Assembly: GCF_014836495.1 (NCBI RefSeq)
Contig: NZ_JACSQT010000001.1
Span: 844,137-908,136 of the forward strand
Source of the DNA: Cytobacillus stercorigallinarum
GTDB lineage: Bacteria; Bacillota; Bacilli; Bacillales; Cytobacillaceae
DNA: 64,000 bases
Direction of reading: 5' to 3'
This document shows positions 36,522 through 43,501 of the stretch, piece after piece; position 1 is the stretch's first letter, and every line of letters begins with the position of its first letter. A model generated the notes under the pieces. It saw nothing but the letters and a program-made list of their open reading frames with translations, was not told the DNA's origin and made no database searches. A program made the translations under genes and the position numbers.

Positions 36522-36815
36522 TTATTCATCATTTGCATTGATATGTTGACTACAGAATTTAGTGACTAATATTTCTTCTTCTTCTTCCAATCCAAATTCC
36601 AGAATCTCTTCATTATTATTCTCTTGGAAGTGATAATTAAGTATTTTCATTTCGTCTTCACCTTTATAAAATAACACGCGCAAGCGAATACCTTGTTCTG
36701 AGTATAATTCATCATCTTCATCAACATCAATATCTAAAAAGAATTCGTATCTTTCTCCAGATAGTATACCGGTCGGATCATTGATCTGTTCAACCGTATA
36801 ACTCGAAATATGCAA
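36522..36815 (-). CDS. Hypothetical acidic protein (DUF6509-like)
   Basis: 97 residues, alternating strands with ILSGERYEFFLDIDVDEDDE and an acidic EFGLEEEEEILV segment. Length and N-terminal TVEQINDPTGILSGERYEF resemble DUF6509 proteins of Bacillales; assignment tentative. TTG start with AAAGGATG upstream. Confidence 0.6.
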   Translation of the reverse strand: MHISSYTVEQINDPTGILSGERYEFFLDIDVDEDDELYSEQGIRLRVLFYKGEDEMKILNYHFQENNNEEILEFGLEEEEEILVTKFCSQHINANDE

Positions 36816-37083
36816 ATGTCTTCATCCTTTCTTTTAAAGCAATCAGCGTCTCTATTATACACTTTTTCCACTATAATTCATACATAAAGGTTGTTTTTTA
36901 TAGGACAACATGTTAAAGTGAAAGTTTCCTTGTTTTGACAAGGATAAAAAAATGTGCTATACTAATATTTGTTAAGTAAAAAATATTACACACACTTGTT
37001 ATAAAGGACCATACTGGTTTGGCATAGCGAGTGATTTTTATTTTTTTCGGATGATATGTTCTACCTTTAGGAGGTGCCTGATA

Positions 37084-37287
37084 ATGGCAATGGGATTTGG
37101 AAGAAAGAACATGGAAGAAGTGAAGACTGAAGAGATTAAAATTTGGGAATGTTCCTCAGAAACATGCAATGCTTGGGTGAGAGACAACTTTAAAAGTACA
37201 CCAAAGTGCCCAATTTGTGAAAGTGAAATGGTAGCAACAACAAAAGAATTACAAGTAGTAAATAATAATAGCCTTTATAACAAATAA
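37084..37287 (+). CDS. YdjO family cold-inducible protein
   Basis: 67-residue protein with a zinc-ribbon-like Cys set: WECSSETCNAWVRDNF and then PKCPICESEM. This matches YdjO-like proteins of Bacillus, described as cold-inducible; molecular role unknown. AGGAGG ahead of ATG 37084. Confidence 0.8.
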   Translation: MAMGFGRKNMEEVKTEEIKIWECSSETCNAWVRDNFKSTPKCPICESEMVATTKELQVVNNNSLYNK

Positions 37288-37349
37288 TATTCTTCTGTTA
37301 TTTTTGACTATCGTTAAGTCAACGGATAATTGAATGAACAGGATACGAC

Positions 37350-37378
37350 GAGTGGTTGTTTGATAACCACTCTTTTTT
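37350..37378 (+). terminator. Terminator after the YdjO-like gene
   Basis: GAGTGGTT-GTTTGAT-AACCACTC followed by TTTTTTATTTTATTT. Confidence 0.88.
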
Positions 37379-37379
37379 A

Positions 37380-37650
37380 TTTTATTTAAAAAACTTTTCA
37401 ATATAGGTTTATTTATTGTAAGGTAAGAAGAAATCTTAAGTGGATTAGGAGACTGAATTTTAAAAAAATGTTCAGGTTAACGAAAACTATATAATTTATA
37501 AAGATCAACGAGGGCAGATATACTCCCTTCTGAGTAATGGGATTAGCTCGGGATAGAATGTATTGTGATTGAACTTGAATAACCTTTCGTTGATGCACAG
37601 AAGATTAAGTGGAAAAGTGCATAAACTGTGCCAATTGAATAAGTGTTTTT
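37380..37650. other. Gene-free spacer
   Basis: Minus strand 37413-37598 is open for 61 codons, but its composition (long runs of Ile/Phe/Leu, no ribosome site) gives no support for a gene. Nothing else recognised. Confidence 0.4.
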
Positions 37651-37653
37651 TCT

Positions 37654-37682
37654 TTGACTTTTTCTAAAAGTCACTTTACAAT
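37654..37682 (+). promoter_or_regulatory. Promoter of the ABC-F/Mef-type locus
   Basis: TTGACT at 37654-37659, 17-base spacer, TACAAT at 37677-37682. Precedes a leader peptide and attenuator-like hairpins. Confidence 0.65.
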
Positions 37683-37721
37683 ATATATATACTATAAAAG
37701 ATATAAGGAGATTTTTAAAAA

Positions 37722-37760
37722 ATGATACCTAGACTATGGTCCCTAACTTTGAACCAGTAA
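37722..37760 (+). CDS. Leader peptide 1 (12 residues)
   Basis: MIPRLWSLTLNQ, with AAGGAG 11 bases upstream, directly after a good promoter and directly before competing stem-loops. The arrangement is typical of drug-inducible attenuation of ABC-F, Erm and Mef genes. Confidence 0.5.
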   Translation: MIPRLWSLTLNQ

Positions 37761-37768
37761 TTGAATAC

Positions 37769-37823
37769 GGTCGAAGACTCTGTTTGTATATACAGAGTAA
37801 ACGGGATAAGTCTGTCCTTTTTT
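37769..37823 (+). terminator. Attenuator hairpins after leader peptide 1
   Basis: ACTCTGT (37777) pairs with ACAGAGT (37792), or AGACT (37775) with AGTCT (37809) next to GTCCTTTTTT. These mutually exclusive stems and the T-run make a plausible conditional terminator. Confidence 0.5.
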
Positions 37824-37974
37824 AATAATCTTCATTTTAAATATATATCATATGTAATATGAAGAAACGGATTATTCTGCCTTTCTTTCTTTTTGGGTGA
37901 CACACCTTTATATGGGGAAGTTGACATGTAATTCCATAATCCATTAGTTTGGCTAGGATACTTCCTTTTACTCT
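37824..37974. other. Spacer, possibly an eroded gene end
   Basis: AT-rich, no frame of note. A TTGACA at 37921 has no convincing -10. The following terminator (37975) implies that something was once transcribed to this point. Confidence 0.3.
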
Positions 37975-38011
37975 AAATCACAGACGGATTGTCTGTGATT
38001 TTTTATTTTAT
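37975..38011 (+). terminator. Intrinsic terminator
   Basis: AAATCACAGAC-GGATT-GTCTGTGATTT followed by TTTATTTTATTT. Confidence 0.85.
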
Positions 38012-38031
38012 TTAAATGGGGAGAATTTTAA

Positions 38032-38055
38032 ATGTGCATGTTACTTCTCTATTGA
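38032..38055 (+). CDS. Leader peptide A (MCMLLLY) before the Mef remnant
   Basis: Seven-codon frame with GGGGAG eight bases upstream. Its stop TGA is the first base triplet of the hairpin TGATACGAGC. Nearly the same leader (MQFLLFY) precedes the ABC-F gene, which argues strongly that both are translated. Confidence 0.65.
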   Translation: MCMLLLY

Positions 38056-38124
38056 TACGAGCTTTGTTTTCAATGGCTCGTATCGAATCAGAATCGATAC
38101 GTTAAAATTTTTTTGGAGGTATCG
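38054..38124 (+). promoter_or_regulatory. Attenuator module A (four-arm hairpin)
   Basis: Arm 1 GATACGAGC, arm 2 GCTCGTATCGA, arm 3 TCGATACG, arm 4 GTATCGA next to the GGAGG ribosome site of the Mef remnant. Pairing 1:2 leaves 3:4 to bury the ribosome site; pairing 2:3 frees it. This is the erm-type translational attenuation layout. Confidence 0.6.
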
Positions 38125-38130
38125 ATTACT

Positions 38131-38298
38131 ATGGAAAATAAAAATTGGAAGCATAAATTTTTTGCGATTTATACAGGGCAGTTCTTTTCATACTGAGTAG
38201 TACTGCTGTTCCATTTAGTATCATTTGGTGGCTAAATGACACAACAGGAGGACCATCAAGCATTTGTGGTTTTGAAGATAGAGATAGGAGGAAAAGAC
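38131..38298 (+). pseudogene. Remnant of a Mef-like MFS efflux gene
   Basis: After GGAGG the frame reads MENKNWKHKFFAIYTGQFFS and stops. One frame over it goes on as LSSTAVPFSIIWWLNDTTGG, exactly the N-terminal helix region of macrolide-efflux MFS proteins (Mef/MefA-like); one A is missing at the junction near 38189. About 350 residues that should follow are deleted, leaving only a short tail before leader peptide B. A non-functional scar of a mef-msr type operon. Confidence 0.65.
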
Positions 38299-38322
38299 AT
38301 GCAGTTCTTATTATTTTATTGA
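38299..38322 (+). CDS. Leader peptide B (MQFLLFY) before the ABC-F gene
   Basis: Seven codons with a perfect AGGAGG seven bases upstream and the stop on the first arm of the hairpin. The size resembles the six-residue MsrDL leader peptide known upstream of msr(D). Confidence 0.7.
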   Translation: MQFLLFY

Positions 38323-38389
38323 TACGAGCTTAGTTTAAAGGCTCGTATCGATCCATGCTATCGATACGAATGATAAAATTTCGGGAGGT
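38321..38389 (+). promoter_or_regulatory. Attenuator module B
   Basis: Arm 1 GATACGAGC (38321), arm 2 GCTCGTATCGA (38341), arm 3 TCGATACGA (38361): the same arms as module A in the same order, ending at the GGGAGGT ribosome site of the ABC-F gene. CGAA at the end of arm 3 can pair with TTCG beside the ribosome site. Confidence 0.65.
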
Positions 38390-38396
38390 AGCAAAT

Positions 38397-39851
38397 ATGG
38401 AAAAAATTTGTTTTGAATTAGAAAATGTTGAAATAACTTATTTAGATAAGGAAATCTTAAAGATTGATCGATTAGCCATTCACCAATTTGACCGTATTGG
38501 GATTGTTGGAAAAAACGGTGCAGGAAAAAGCACATTATTAAGACTATTAGCAGGTAAGGTTCATCCAACAAAAGGGAAAGTGTGTCGTCATGTTGAATAT
38601 GGTTATTTTGAACAGCTTGAAGGACCAGCATCTCTTAGCGCTGATCCAGTATTATTTGGAAAATTAGATATACCAAAAGATTCAGTTCGGTTAAGTGGCG
38701 GAGAGCAGACAAGGATGAAAATTGCTCAGTTGTTGACCAATTATTGCGAAGCATTACTAATCGATGAGCCGACAACTCATTTAGACCAAGAGGGCATTTC
38801 TTTTATCTTAGAGGAACTTCGTTATTATTATGGGGCACTTGTATTAATTAGTCATGACCGTGCTGTATTAGACGAATTAGTCACGACTATTTGGGAAATT
38901 CATGAAGGTAAGGTTTGTGTATATTCTGGAAACTATAGTGAGTACATTGCTCAAAAACAGTTGGAACGTGAACAACAGCAGCAAGCCTATGAACAGTTCG
39001 TGAAAGAAAAGAGTCGGCTCGAAAAAGCAGCACAAGATAAAATGAAAAAAGCTCAAAAGGTTGCTCAAGCAGGGCGGATGTCTAAAAAGGAAGCGAATGC
39101 CTTACCGAACAAGTCGTTTATGACGAAGTCAAAAGGTACGAGTGCAAAGGCGATGCAACGTGCTGCCAAAGCAATTGAGAATCGAATGGAAAAACTTCAG
39201 GAAGTAGAGGCTGTAAGAGAAAATAGAGCTATTATTTTCCGTCAATCTAAAGCTACAGAGATGCATAACAAGTTCCCAATTTTGGCCGACCGATTTAATC
39301 TTCAAATTGAGAGAAAAGTACTATTAGAAGACGTCAGTTTCCAACTTCCACTTGGTAAAAAAATTGCGATTACAGGCAGCAATGGTAGTGGAAAAAGTAC
39401 ATTGCTAGACCGTATTGCGAATAAAGATAATAACCTGATAATTTCTTCAAAGGCAAAAATAGGATATTTTAAACAAATGAGTTATCAATTCACTAATGAT
39501 GAAACAATCCTGCAATTCGTGAAAAATCGCTCAGGGTACGATGAGACATTTTTACGTAGTGTTTTACACTTAATGCAGTTTATTGGTACAGATTTACAAA
39601 AAAATCTAAAGTCATTAAGTGGTGGCGAAGCTATTCGGCTCCAACTTTGTTTGCTATTTTTAGGAGAATATAATATTTTATTATTAGATGAACCAACCAA
39701 TTTCTTAGATATCTATGCCATTGAAGCATTGGAAACATTTATTGCCGGTTATGAAGGCACCATTCTTTTTGTCTCACATGATCAACAATTTATAAATAAT
39801 GTAGCAGATTTACAATTGAATATCCATGAGAAAAAATTTATAACAAATTGA
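38397..39851 (+). CDS. ABC-F type ribosomal protection protein (Msr/Vga/Vml-like)
   Basis: Cytosolic ATPase of 484 residues that removes antibiotics from the ribosome or assists stalled ribosomes. Two ABC domains, no membrane segments. Domain 1: Walker A GKNGAGKST (about 39-47), signature LSGGEQTRMK, Walker B LLIDEPTTHLDQEG. A long charged interdomain linker (about 180-295) with a helical Gln/Lys-rich arm. Domain 2: GSNGSGKST, LSGGEAIRLQ, LLLDEPTNFLDI. The linker length and the leader-peptide control suggest an antibiotic-resistance ABC-F. ATG 38397 is set by GGGAGGT; the upstream frame to 38355 overlaps the hairpin. Confidence 0.9.
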   Translation: MEKICFELENVEITYLDKEILKIDRLAIHQFDRIGIVGKNGAGKSTLLRLLAGKVHPTKGKVCRHVEYGYFEQLEGPASLSADPVLFGKLDIPKDSVRLSGGEQTRMKIAQLLTNYCEALLIDEPTTHLDQEGISFILEELRYYYGALVLISHDRAVLDELVTTIWEIHEGKVCVYSGNYSEYIAQKQLEREQQQQAYEQFVKEKSRLEKAAQDKMKKAQKVAQAGRMSKKEANALPNKSFMTKSKGTSAKAMQRAAKAIENRMEKLQEVEAVRENRAIIFRQSKATEMHNKFPILADRFNLQIERKVLLEDVSFQLPLGKKIAITGSNGSGKSTLLDRIANKDNNLIISSKAKIGYFKQMSYQFTNDETILQFVKNRSGYDETFLRSVLHLMQFIGTDLQKNLKSLSGGEAIRLQLCLLFLGEYNILLLDEPTNFLDIYAIEALETFIAGYEGTILFVSHDQQFINNVADLQLNIHEKKFITN

Positions 39852-39863
39852 GTTATAAAAATA

Positions 39864-39892
39864 AACCGCTAAGAGATTGGCGGTTTATCTAT
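39864..39892 (+). terminator. Terminator after the ABC-F gene
   Basis: AAACCGC-TAAGAGATTG-GCGGTTT followed by ATCTATTATTTTTT. Confidence 0.65.
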
Positions 39893-39977
39893 TATTTTTT
39901 GATTTGTTTAATTTTCTTAGTCTCCAAGATGTGAATAAATTTACTTAAACTCTTGCGTGACTTTAAAACACCAATTA

Positions 39978-40016
39978 AAAAATCGGTTCCTAAACATTAG
40001 GAATCGATTTTTTTGC
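39978..40016 (+). terminator. Second terminator-like hairpin
   Basis: AAATCGGTTCCTAA-ACA-TTAGGAATCGATTT followed by TTTTT, about 130 bases after the ABC-F stop. Confidence 0.7.
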
Positions 40017-40129
40017 TAATACAGCTTAACATTGTAAATCGCATTTTCCTAACGCTACCCCATATAGAAGGCTATGGCCGCTTTTTAGTCTTTCACTACG
40101 GAAGAATGCATAGAAATTGACGTCTACAT

Positions 40130-40567
40130 TTAATTTTTAAACAAAAAGTCTGCTAAGGCCGATTGATTTTTCGTTAAATCAGCTAATGTATATTGATCTA
40201 GTACTTCTAAATAAGCTTTTAATGCTTTATTTAGTACATGCCTTAAGCCACAAACAGGGGAAATGACACAATGATTGTTATTTTCATCAAAGCATTCAAC
40301 TAAATGAAAATCTTCTTCGGTTTTTCTGACTACTTCACCAATATTAATCTCTTTAGGTGACATGGCTAAACGAATGCCACCATTTCTCCCTCTAATTGTC
40401 TCAACATATTGATTTTTCCCTAATTGATAGATGACTTTCATCAGATGATTCTTAGAAATTTGATATGTGTCTGCAATTTCCTTAATATTTGTCAGCTGGT
40501 CTTTTTTTATTGTTGCTAAATATATGAGAACTCGTAATGAATAATCCGTGTAGTTGGTAAGACGCAT
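40130..40567 (-). CDS. nsrR: Nitric-oxide-sensing repressor NsrR (Rrf2 family)
   Basis: 145-residue Rrf2-type repressor that holds a [4Fe-4S] cluster and releases DNA on reaction with NO. The winged helix is at residues 1-70 (MRLTNYTDYSLRVLIYLA, HLMKVIYQLG, GRNGGIRLA). The cluster ligands Cys92, Cys100 and Cys106 lie in VECFDENNNHCVISPVC, at the same positions as in Bacillus subtilis NsrR. Divergent from hmp, with two NsrR operators between. Confidence 0.95.
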   Translation of the reverse strand: MRLTNYTDYSLRVLIYLATIKKDQLTNIKEIADTYQISKNHLMKVIYQLGKNQYVETIRGRNGGIRLAMSPKEINIGEVVRKTEEDFHLVECFDENNNHCVISPVCGLRHVLNKALKAYLEVLDQYTLADLTKNQSALADFLFKN

Positions 40568-40648
40568 TAGGAATCACACCTTTTTCTTCTATTAATAGTT
40601 CTATTATACATATAGCTGGGTGTGGAACCAATTGTGACAACTTTTTAA

Positions 40649-40671
40649 AAGATGTATTTAAAATATTGCTT
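40649..40671. promoter_or_regulatory. NsrR operator 1
   Basis: AAGATGTATTT, then AAAATATTGCTT: partial palindrome matching the NsrR ATGTATTTAAATACAT type. Confidence 0.6.
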
Positions 40672-40695
40672 TAAATTCAGAAAAGGTATATTTTA

Positions 40696-40718
40696 AAGAT
40701 GTATTTAAAATATATCTT
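40696..40718. promoter_or_regulatory. NsrR operator 2
   Basis: AAGATGTATTT-A-AAATATATCTT: almost perfect palindrome, 47 bases from operator 1 centre to centre and 26 bases before the hmp start codon. Confidence 0.75.
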
Positions 40719-40743
40719 TAAAATGAAAAGGGTGGAGATATTA

Positions 40744-41898
40744 ATGTTAAAACAAGAGACAATTAAAATCATCAAATCAACGATACCCGTATTAGAAATT
40801 CATGGAACCGCTATCACAACGCATTTTTATAAACGTTTATTTGCCGAACATCCTGAACTTCTTAATATTTTTAATCATGCTAATCAAGAAAAGGGAAGGC
40901 AGCCTAAAGCCCTCGCTAATGTATTATTTCAAGCAGCTATCCATATTGAACATTTAGAAAAATTGGCGCCAGCAGTTGCTACAATTGCTCATAAGCATCG
41001 AAGTTTAGGGGTTAAGAAAGAGCACTATCCCATCGTTGGGGAACATCTATTAGCAGCTATAAAAGAAGTTTTAGGTGATGCAGCAACAGATGATATTATT
41101 CAGGCATGGGCAGAGGCTTATGATGTGATTGCCTCTATCTTTATTTCAACTGAAGAAGACTTATACAATGCATCAGGTTGGGCTGGATTTAAATCTTTTA
41201 AAGTAGTAAATAAAGTACCTGAAAGTGATCTTATCACTTCTTTTTATGTTGAGCCCATTGATGGTATGACGTTACCAACTTACCAACCTGGCCAGTATGT
41301 ATCGATTCGTATAAATATAGCTGGCGAAAAGTACGACCTTAACCGTCAATATAGCTTATCAGGAAAACCATCAGAAGAGACGTATCGTATTTCTGTCAAA
41401 AGAGAAGAACACGGTAAGGTCTCTAACTGGTTACATGACCATGTGCAAATAGGAGATAGTTTGGAAATGAGTGCACCAGCAGGTGAATTTGTACTGCAAT
41501 CCCAAGCGGAGACACCAGTGGTTTTAATCAGTGGTGGTGTTGGAACTACTCCATTATTAGGTATGCTTCATGCATTAGAAGGGACAAAGCGAGAAGTAAG
41601 TTTCCTTCATATTTGTAAGAATAAAAACGTACATGCTTTTGGAGATGAAGTGAAAACGGCGATAGCAGAAATTGAGAATGGTCGTTACCTAGTTAAATAT
41701 AGTGATGATGAGGGAAGATTAGCTAGTGAGGATTTAAAGCCATATATAAGTGAAGAAGCAGAGTACTACTTATGTGGCCCTATCAATTTTATGGAAAATA
41801 TTAAAGAACAATTATTTATGTTAGGTGTGGAAAATTCACATATTCACCTTGAACTATTTGGTCCAGCGGTTCCTCTTAAAGAAAAAATAAATATGTAG
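40744..41898 (+). CDS. hmp: Flavohemoglobin / nitric oxide dioxygenase
   Basis: Converts NO and O2 to nitrate using NAD(P)H. 384 residues: globin domain 1-140 with the proximal-His helix (ATIAHKHRSLGVKKEHYPIV), FAD domain with RQYSLSG near 206, NAD domain with VLISGGVGTTPLLGML and the C-terminal ELFGPAVPL. ATG 40744 follows GGTGGAG; the upstream frame to 40699 runs through the NsrR operator. Repressed by the divergent nsrR product. Confidence 0.95.
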   Translation: MLKQETIKIIKSTIPVLEIHGTAITTHFYKRLFAEHPELLNIFNHANQEKGRQPKALANVLFQAAIHIEHLEKLAPAVATIAHKHRSLGVKKEHYPIVGEHLLAAIKEVLGDAATDDIIQAWAEAYDVIASIFISTEEDLYNASGWAGFKSFKVVNKVPESDLITSFYVEPIDGMTLPTYQPGQYVSIRINIAGEKYDLNRQYSLSGKPSEETYRISVKREEHGKVSNWLHDHVQIGDSLEMSAPAGEFVLQSQAETPVVLISGGVGTTPLLGMLHALEGTKREVSFLHICKNKNVHAFGDEVKTAIAEIENGRYLVKYSDDEGRLASEDLKPYISEEAEYYLCGPINFMENIKEQLFMLGVENSHIHLELFGPAVPLKEKINM

Positions 41899-41920
41899 AG
41901 GAAGAGCTTTTAAAACGTTT

Positions 41921-41963
41921 TAAAAGAAAAGAGATGAATACGCCTCTCTTTTCTTTTTTTATG
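41921..41963 (+). terminator. Terminator after hmp
   Basis: AAAAGAAAAGAGA-TGAATACGCC-TCTCTTTTCTTTT with a further T-run. Confidence 0.8.
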
Positions 41964-42057
41964 CAATGGATCCGTTATTGTTTGTCATTCATCTAGTTAT
42001 AAAATACAAGCGGAGAAATGCCTTTATCACAATAATTAATCATTCATTTCCCCCAAA

Positions 42058-42284
42058 TTAGCTAGCAGGCTTAAAATCGATGTCTGTCCGATCGTATATT
42101 TGACAATATGAGCACTCTATGACTTGATGCGTATCAAGTCCTTCTTGTCTTTCCCACTTCTCAGTTGTTTTCCATAATTTTAATCATTCTTCTGAAGTTT
42201 GCATTTCTTCGCTAATATGATATAGATTTCGAGAGGTTTGCAACGACTAATACAACCCTTTCTGTCTACATATACGATGTTCAC
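42058..42284 (-). pseudogene. Decayed gene of unknown function
   Basis: Minus strand from GTG 42284 (GGAGGGGCA upstream) reads VNIVYVDRKGCISRCKPLEI. A frameshift follows; then YHISEEMQTSEE, a stop in place of a probable Trp codon (TGA), and LKLWKTTEKWERQEGL to CSYCQIYDRTDIDFKPAS before the stop at 42058. Coding character with two lesions. No family assigned. Confidence 0.45.
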
Positions 42285-42490
42285 TGCCCCTCCATAAAAT
42301 AATCTAAAGTTTGCCCATGTCTTTCCACTTTTCGTTTCGTTGGTTTAATGAAAAATTCCTTTAATGTACGATTAGTACCGCTTACATATTTATTAGCACT
42401 TCTTCAACTTGCATATCATTCACTCTTAGTAAGATATTGTCGAGAAGTTTTTTTGTAATCGAATGAGTTCCTAACGGAAATGTATAAAAA
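42285..42490 (-). pseudogene. Second decayed gene fragment
   Basis: Minus strand: FYTFPLGTHSITKKLLDNIL with RVNDMQVEEVLINM then a stop; shifted frame NKYVSGTNRTLKEFFIKPTK to HGQTLDYFMEGQ and stop, which overlaps the start of the next fragment as in an operon. Unrecognised. Confidence 0.4.
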
Positions 42491-42538
42491 GCCTAAAATG
42501 TTAAAGAATATATTTATCAATTATGAGAGGTGAATCAT

Positions 42539-42721
42539 ATGGAAACAAAGAGAATAAAACAAATACTTTCATCATCGAGTGATGTAGAAGTTCAATACAA
42601 TGGAACTTCTGTATGGATAGATAAGTTACATGAAGATGATAAGACCGTTACAGTTCATTTAAGAGGAATTCCGTTAGAAGAAAGAACAGAAGTAGATGTC
42701 TCAGATCTTAATGAAGTGTAA
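42539..42721 (+). CDS. sspH: H-type small acid-soluble spore protein
   Basis: 60-residue minor SASP made in the forespore. METKRIKQILSSSSDVEVQY then GTSVWIDKL and HLRGIPLEERTEVDVSDL fit SspH. ATG 42539 follows GAGAGGTG. Marks the organism as a spore former. Confidence 0.88.
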   Translation: METKRIKQILSSSSDVEVQYNGTSVWIDKLHEDDKTVTVHLRGIPLEERTEVDVSDLNEV

Positions 42722-42736
42722 TGATACGTCAAGAGT

Positions 42737-42766
42737 GTAGGTAGATATTGCTACCTACCTTTTTAT
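42737..42766 (+). terminator. Terminator after sspH
   Basis: GTAGGTAG-ATATTG-CTACCTAC followed by CTTTTTATTTAT. Confidence 0.88.
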
Positions 42767-42813
42767 TTATAGTTGAGTAATATAAAATTATTCGGCAAAT
42801 TTTTTCACTTTAC

Positions 42814-42830
42814 ATAGGGTACCGGGGTAT
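42814..42830. promoter_or_regulatory. CsoR operator at csoR
   Basis: ATAGGGTACCGGGGTAT, a G-rich site of the CsoR type, overlapping the -10 region (TATAAT at 42828-42833) of csoR-copZ. Confidence 0.7.
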
Positions 42831-42859
42831 AATATAATGAAAATAAGGGAGGCGATTCA

Positions 42860-43195
42860 ATGGAATATGAAAAAGATCATGTGAATGAAGAAACCATTTG
42901 CCTAGAGCATGGAGATAGAAGAAGTCATCATTCAGATAAAGTAAAAAAGAATTTAGTCACTCGATTGAATCGTATCGAAGGACAAATTAGAGGTATTAAG
43001 GGTCTAATTGAAAAAGATACGTATTGTGATGATGTGATTACACAAATATCGGCAACACAATCTGCCTTAAATAGTGTCGCTAAGATTTTACTTGAAGGCC
43101 ATTTAAAAGGCTGTGTAATTGATCGGATAAATGAAGGCGACGAAGAAGTATTAGATGAATTTCTTATTACAATTCAAAAATTAATGAAAAAATAG
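42860..43195 (+). CDS. csoR: Copper-sensing repressor CsoR
   Basis: 111-residue all-helical repressor that leaves DNA on binding Cu(I). Core VKKNLVTRLNRIEGQIRGIK, with copper ligands Cys56 (TYCDDV), His81 and Cys85 (LLEGHLKGC). An N-terminal His-rich extension (EHGDRRSHHSDK) precedes it. Autoregulated by the site at 42814; 14 bases ahead of copZ. Confidence 0.95.
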   Translation: MEYEKDHVNEETICLEHGDRRSHHSDKVKKNLVTRLNRIEGQIRGIKGLIEKDTYCDDVITQISATQSALNSVAKILLEGHLKGCVIDRINEGDEEVLDEFLITIQKLMKK

Positions 43196-43209
43196 GAGGA
43201 TTTTATACA

Positions 43210-43419
43210 ATGGAAAACGTAATTTTACATGTAGAAGGAATGTCTTGTGGTCACTGTGTGAAAGCAGTAGAAAGTAGTGTAGGTGAATTAAAAGGAGTAG
43301 ACACGGTCAAAGTAGATTTAGATAAAAAAGAAGTCAAAGTTGCTTATGATGCTTCATCTGTAAAGCTTGATCAAATTAAAGAAACGATTGATGATCAAGG
43401 ATATGAAGTTAAATCTTAA
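43210..43419 (+). CDS. copZ: Copper chaperone CopZ
   Basis: 69-residue HMA-domain metallochaperone that hands Cu(I) to CopA. Copper loop GMSCGHC at residues about 11-17. AGGAGG before the ATG; cotranscribed with csoR. Confidence 0.95.
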   Translation: MENVILHVEGMSCGHCVKAVESSVGELKGVDTVKVDLDKKEVKVAYDASSVKLDQIKETIDDQGYEVKS

Positions 43420-43455
43420 TCGTGCAGCTTTGCACGATTTATTTTAAGTGTTTAT

Positions 43456-43472
43456 ATAGGGTAGTAGGGTAT
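43456..43472. promoter_or_regulatory. CsoR operator at copA
   Basis: ATAGGGTAGTAGGGTAT, 10 of the 17 positions and the G-run spacing shared with the csoR site; gives copA its own copper-responsive promoter. Confidence 0.65.
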
Positions 43473-43501
43473 AGTATTCAATGAAAGGTGAGGTAGGGCA
43501 T

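Noticed and set aside
37413..37598. 61-codon minus-strand frame after the YdjO-like gene
   Set aside because: Start lacks a ribosome site and the composition is random AT-rich; no recognised similarity.
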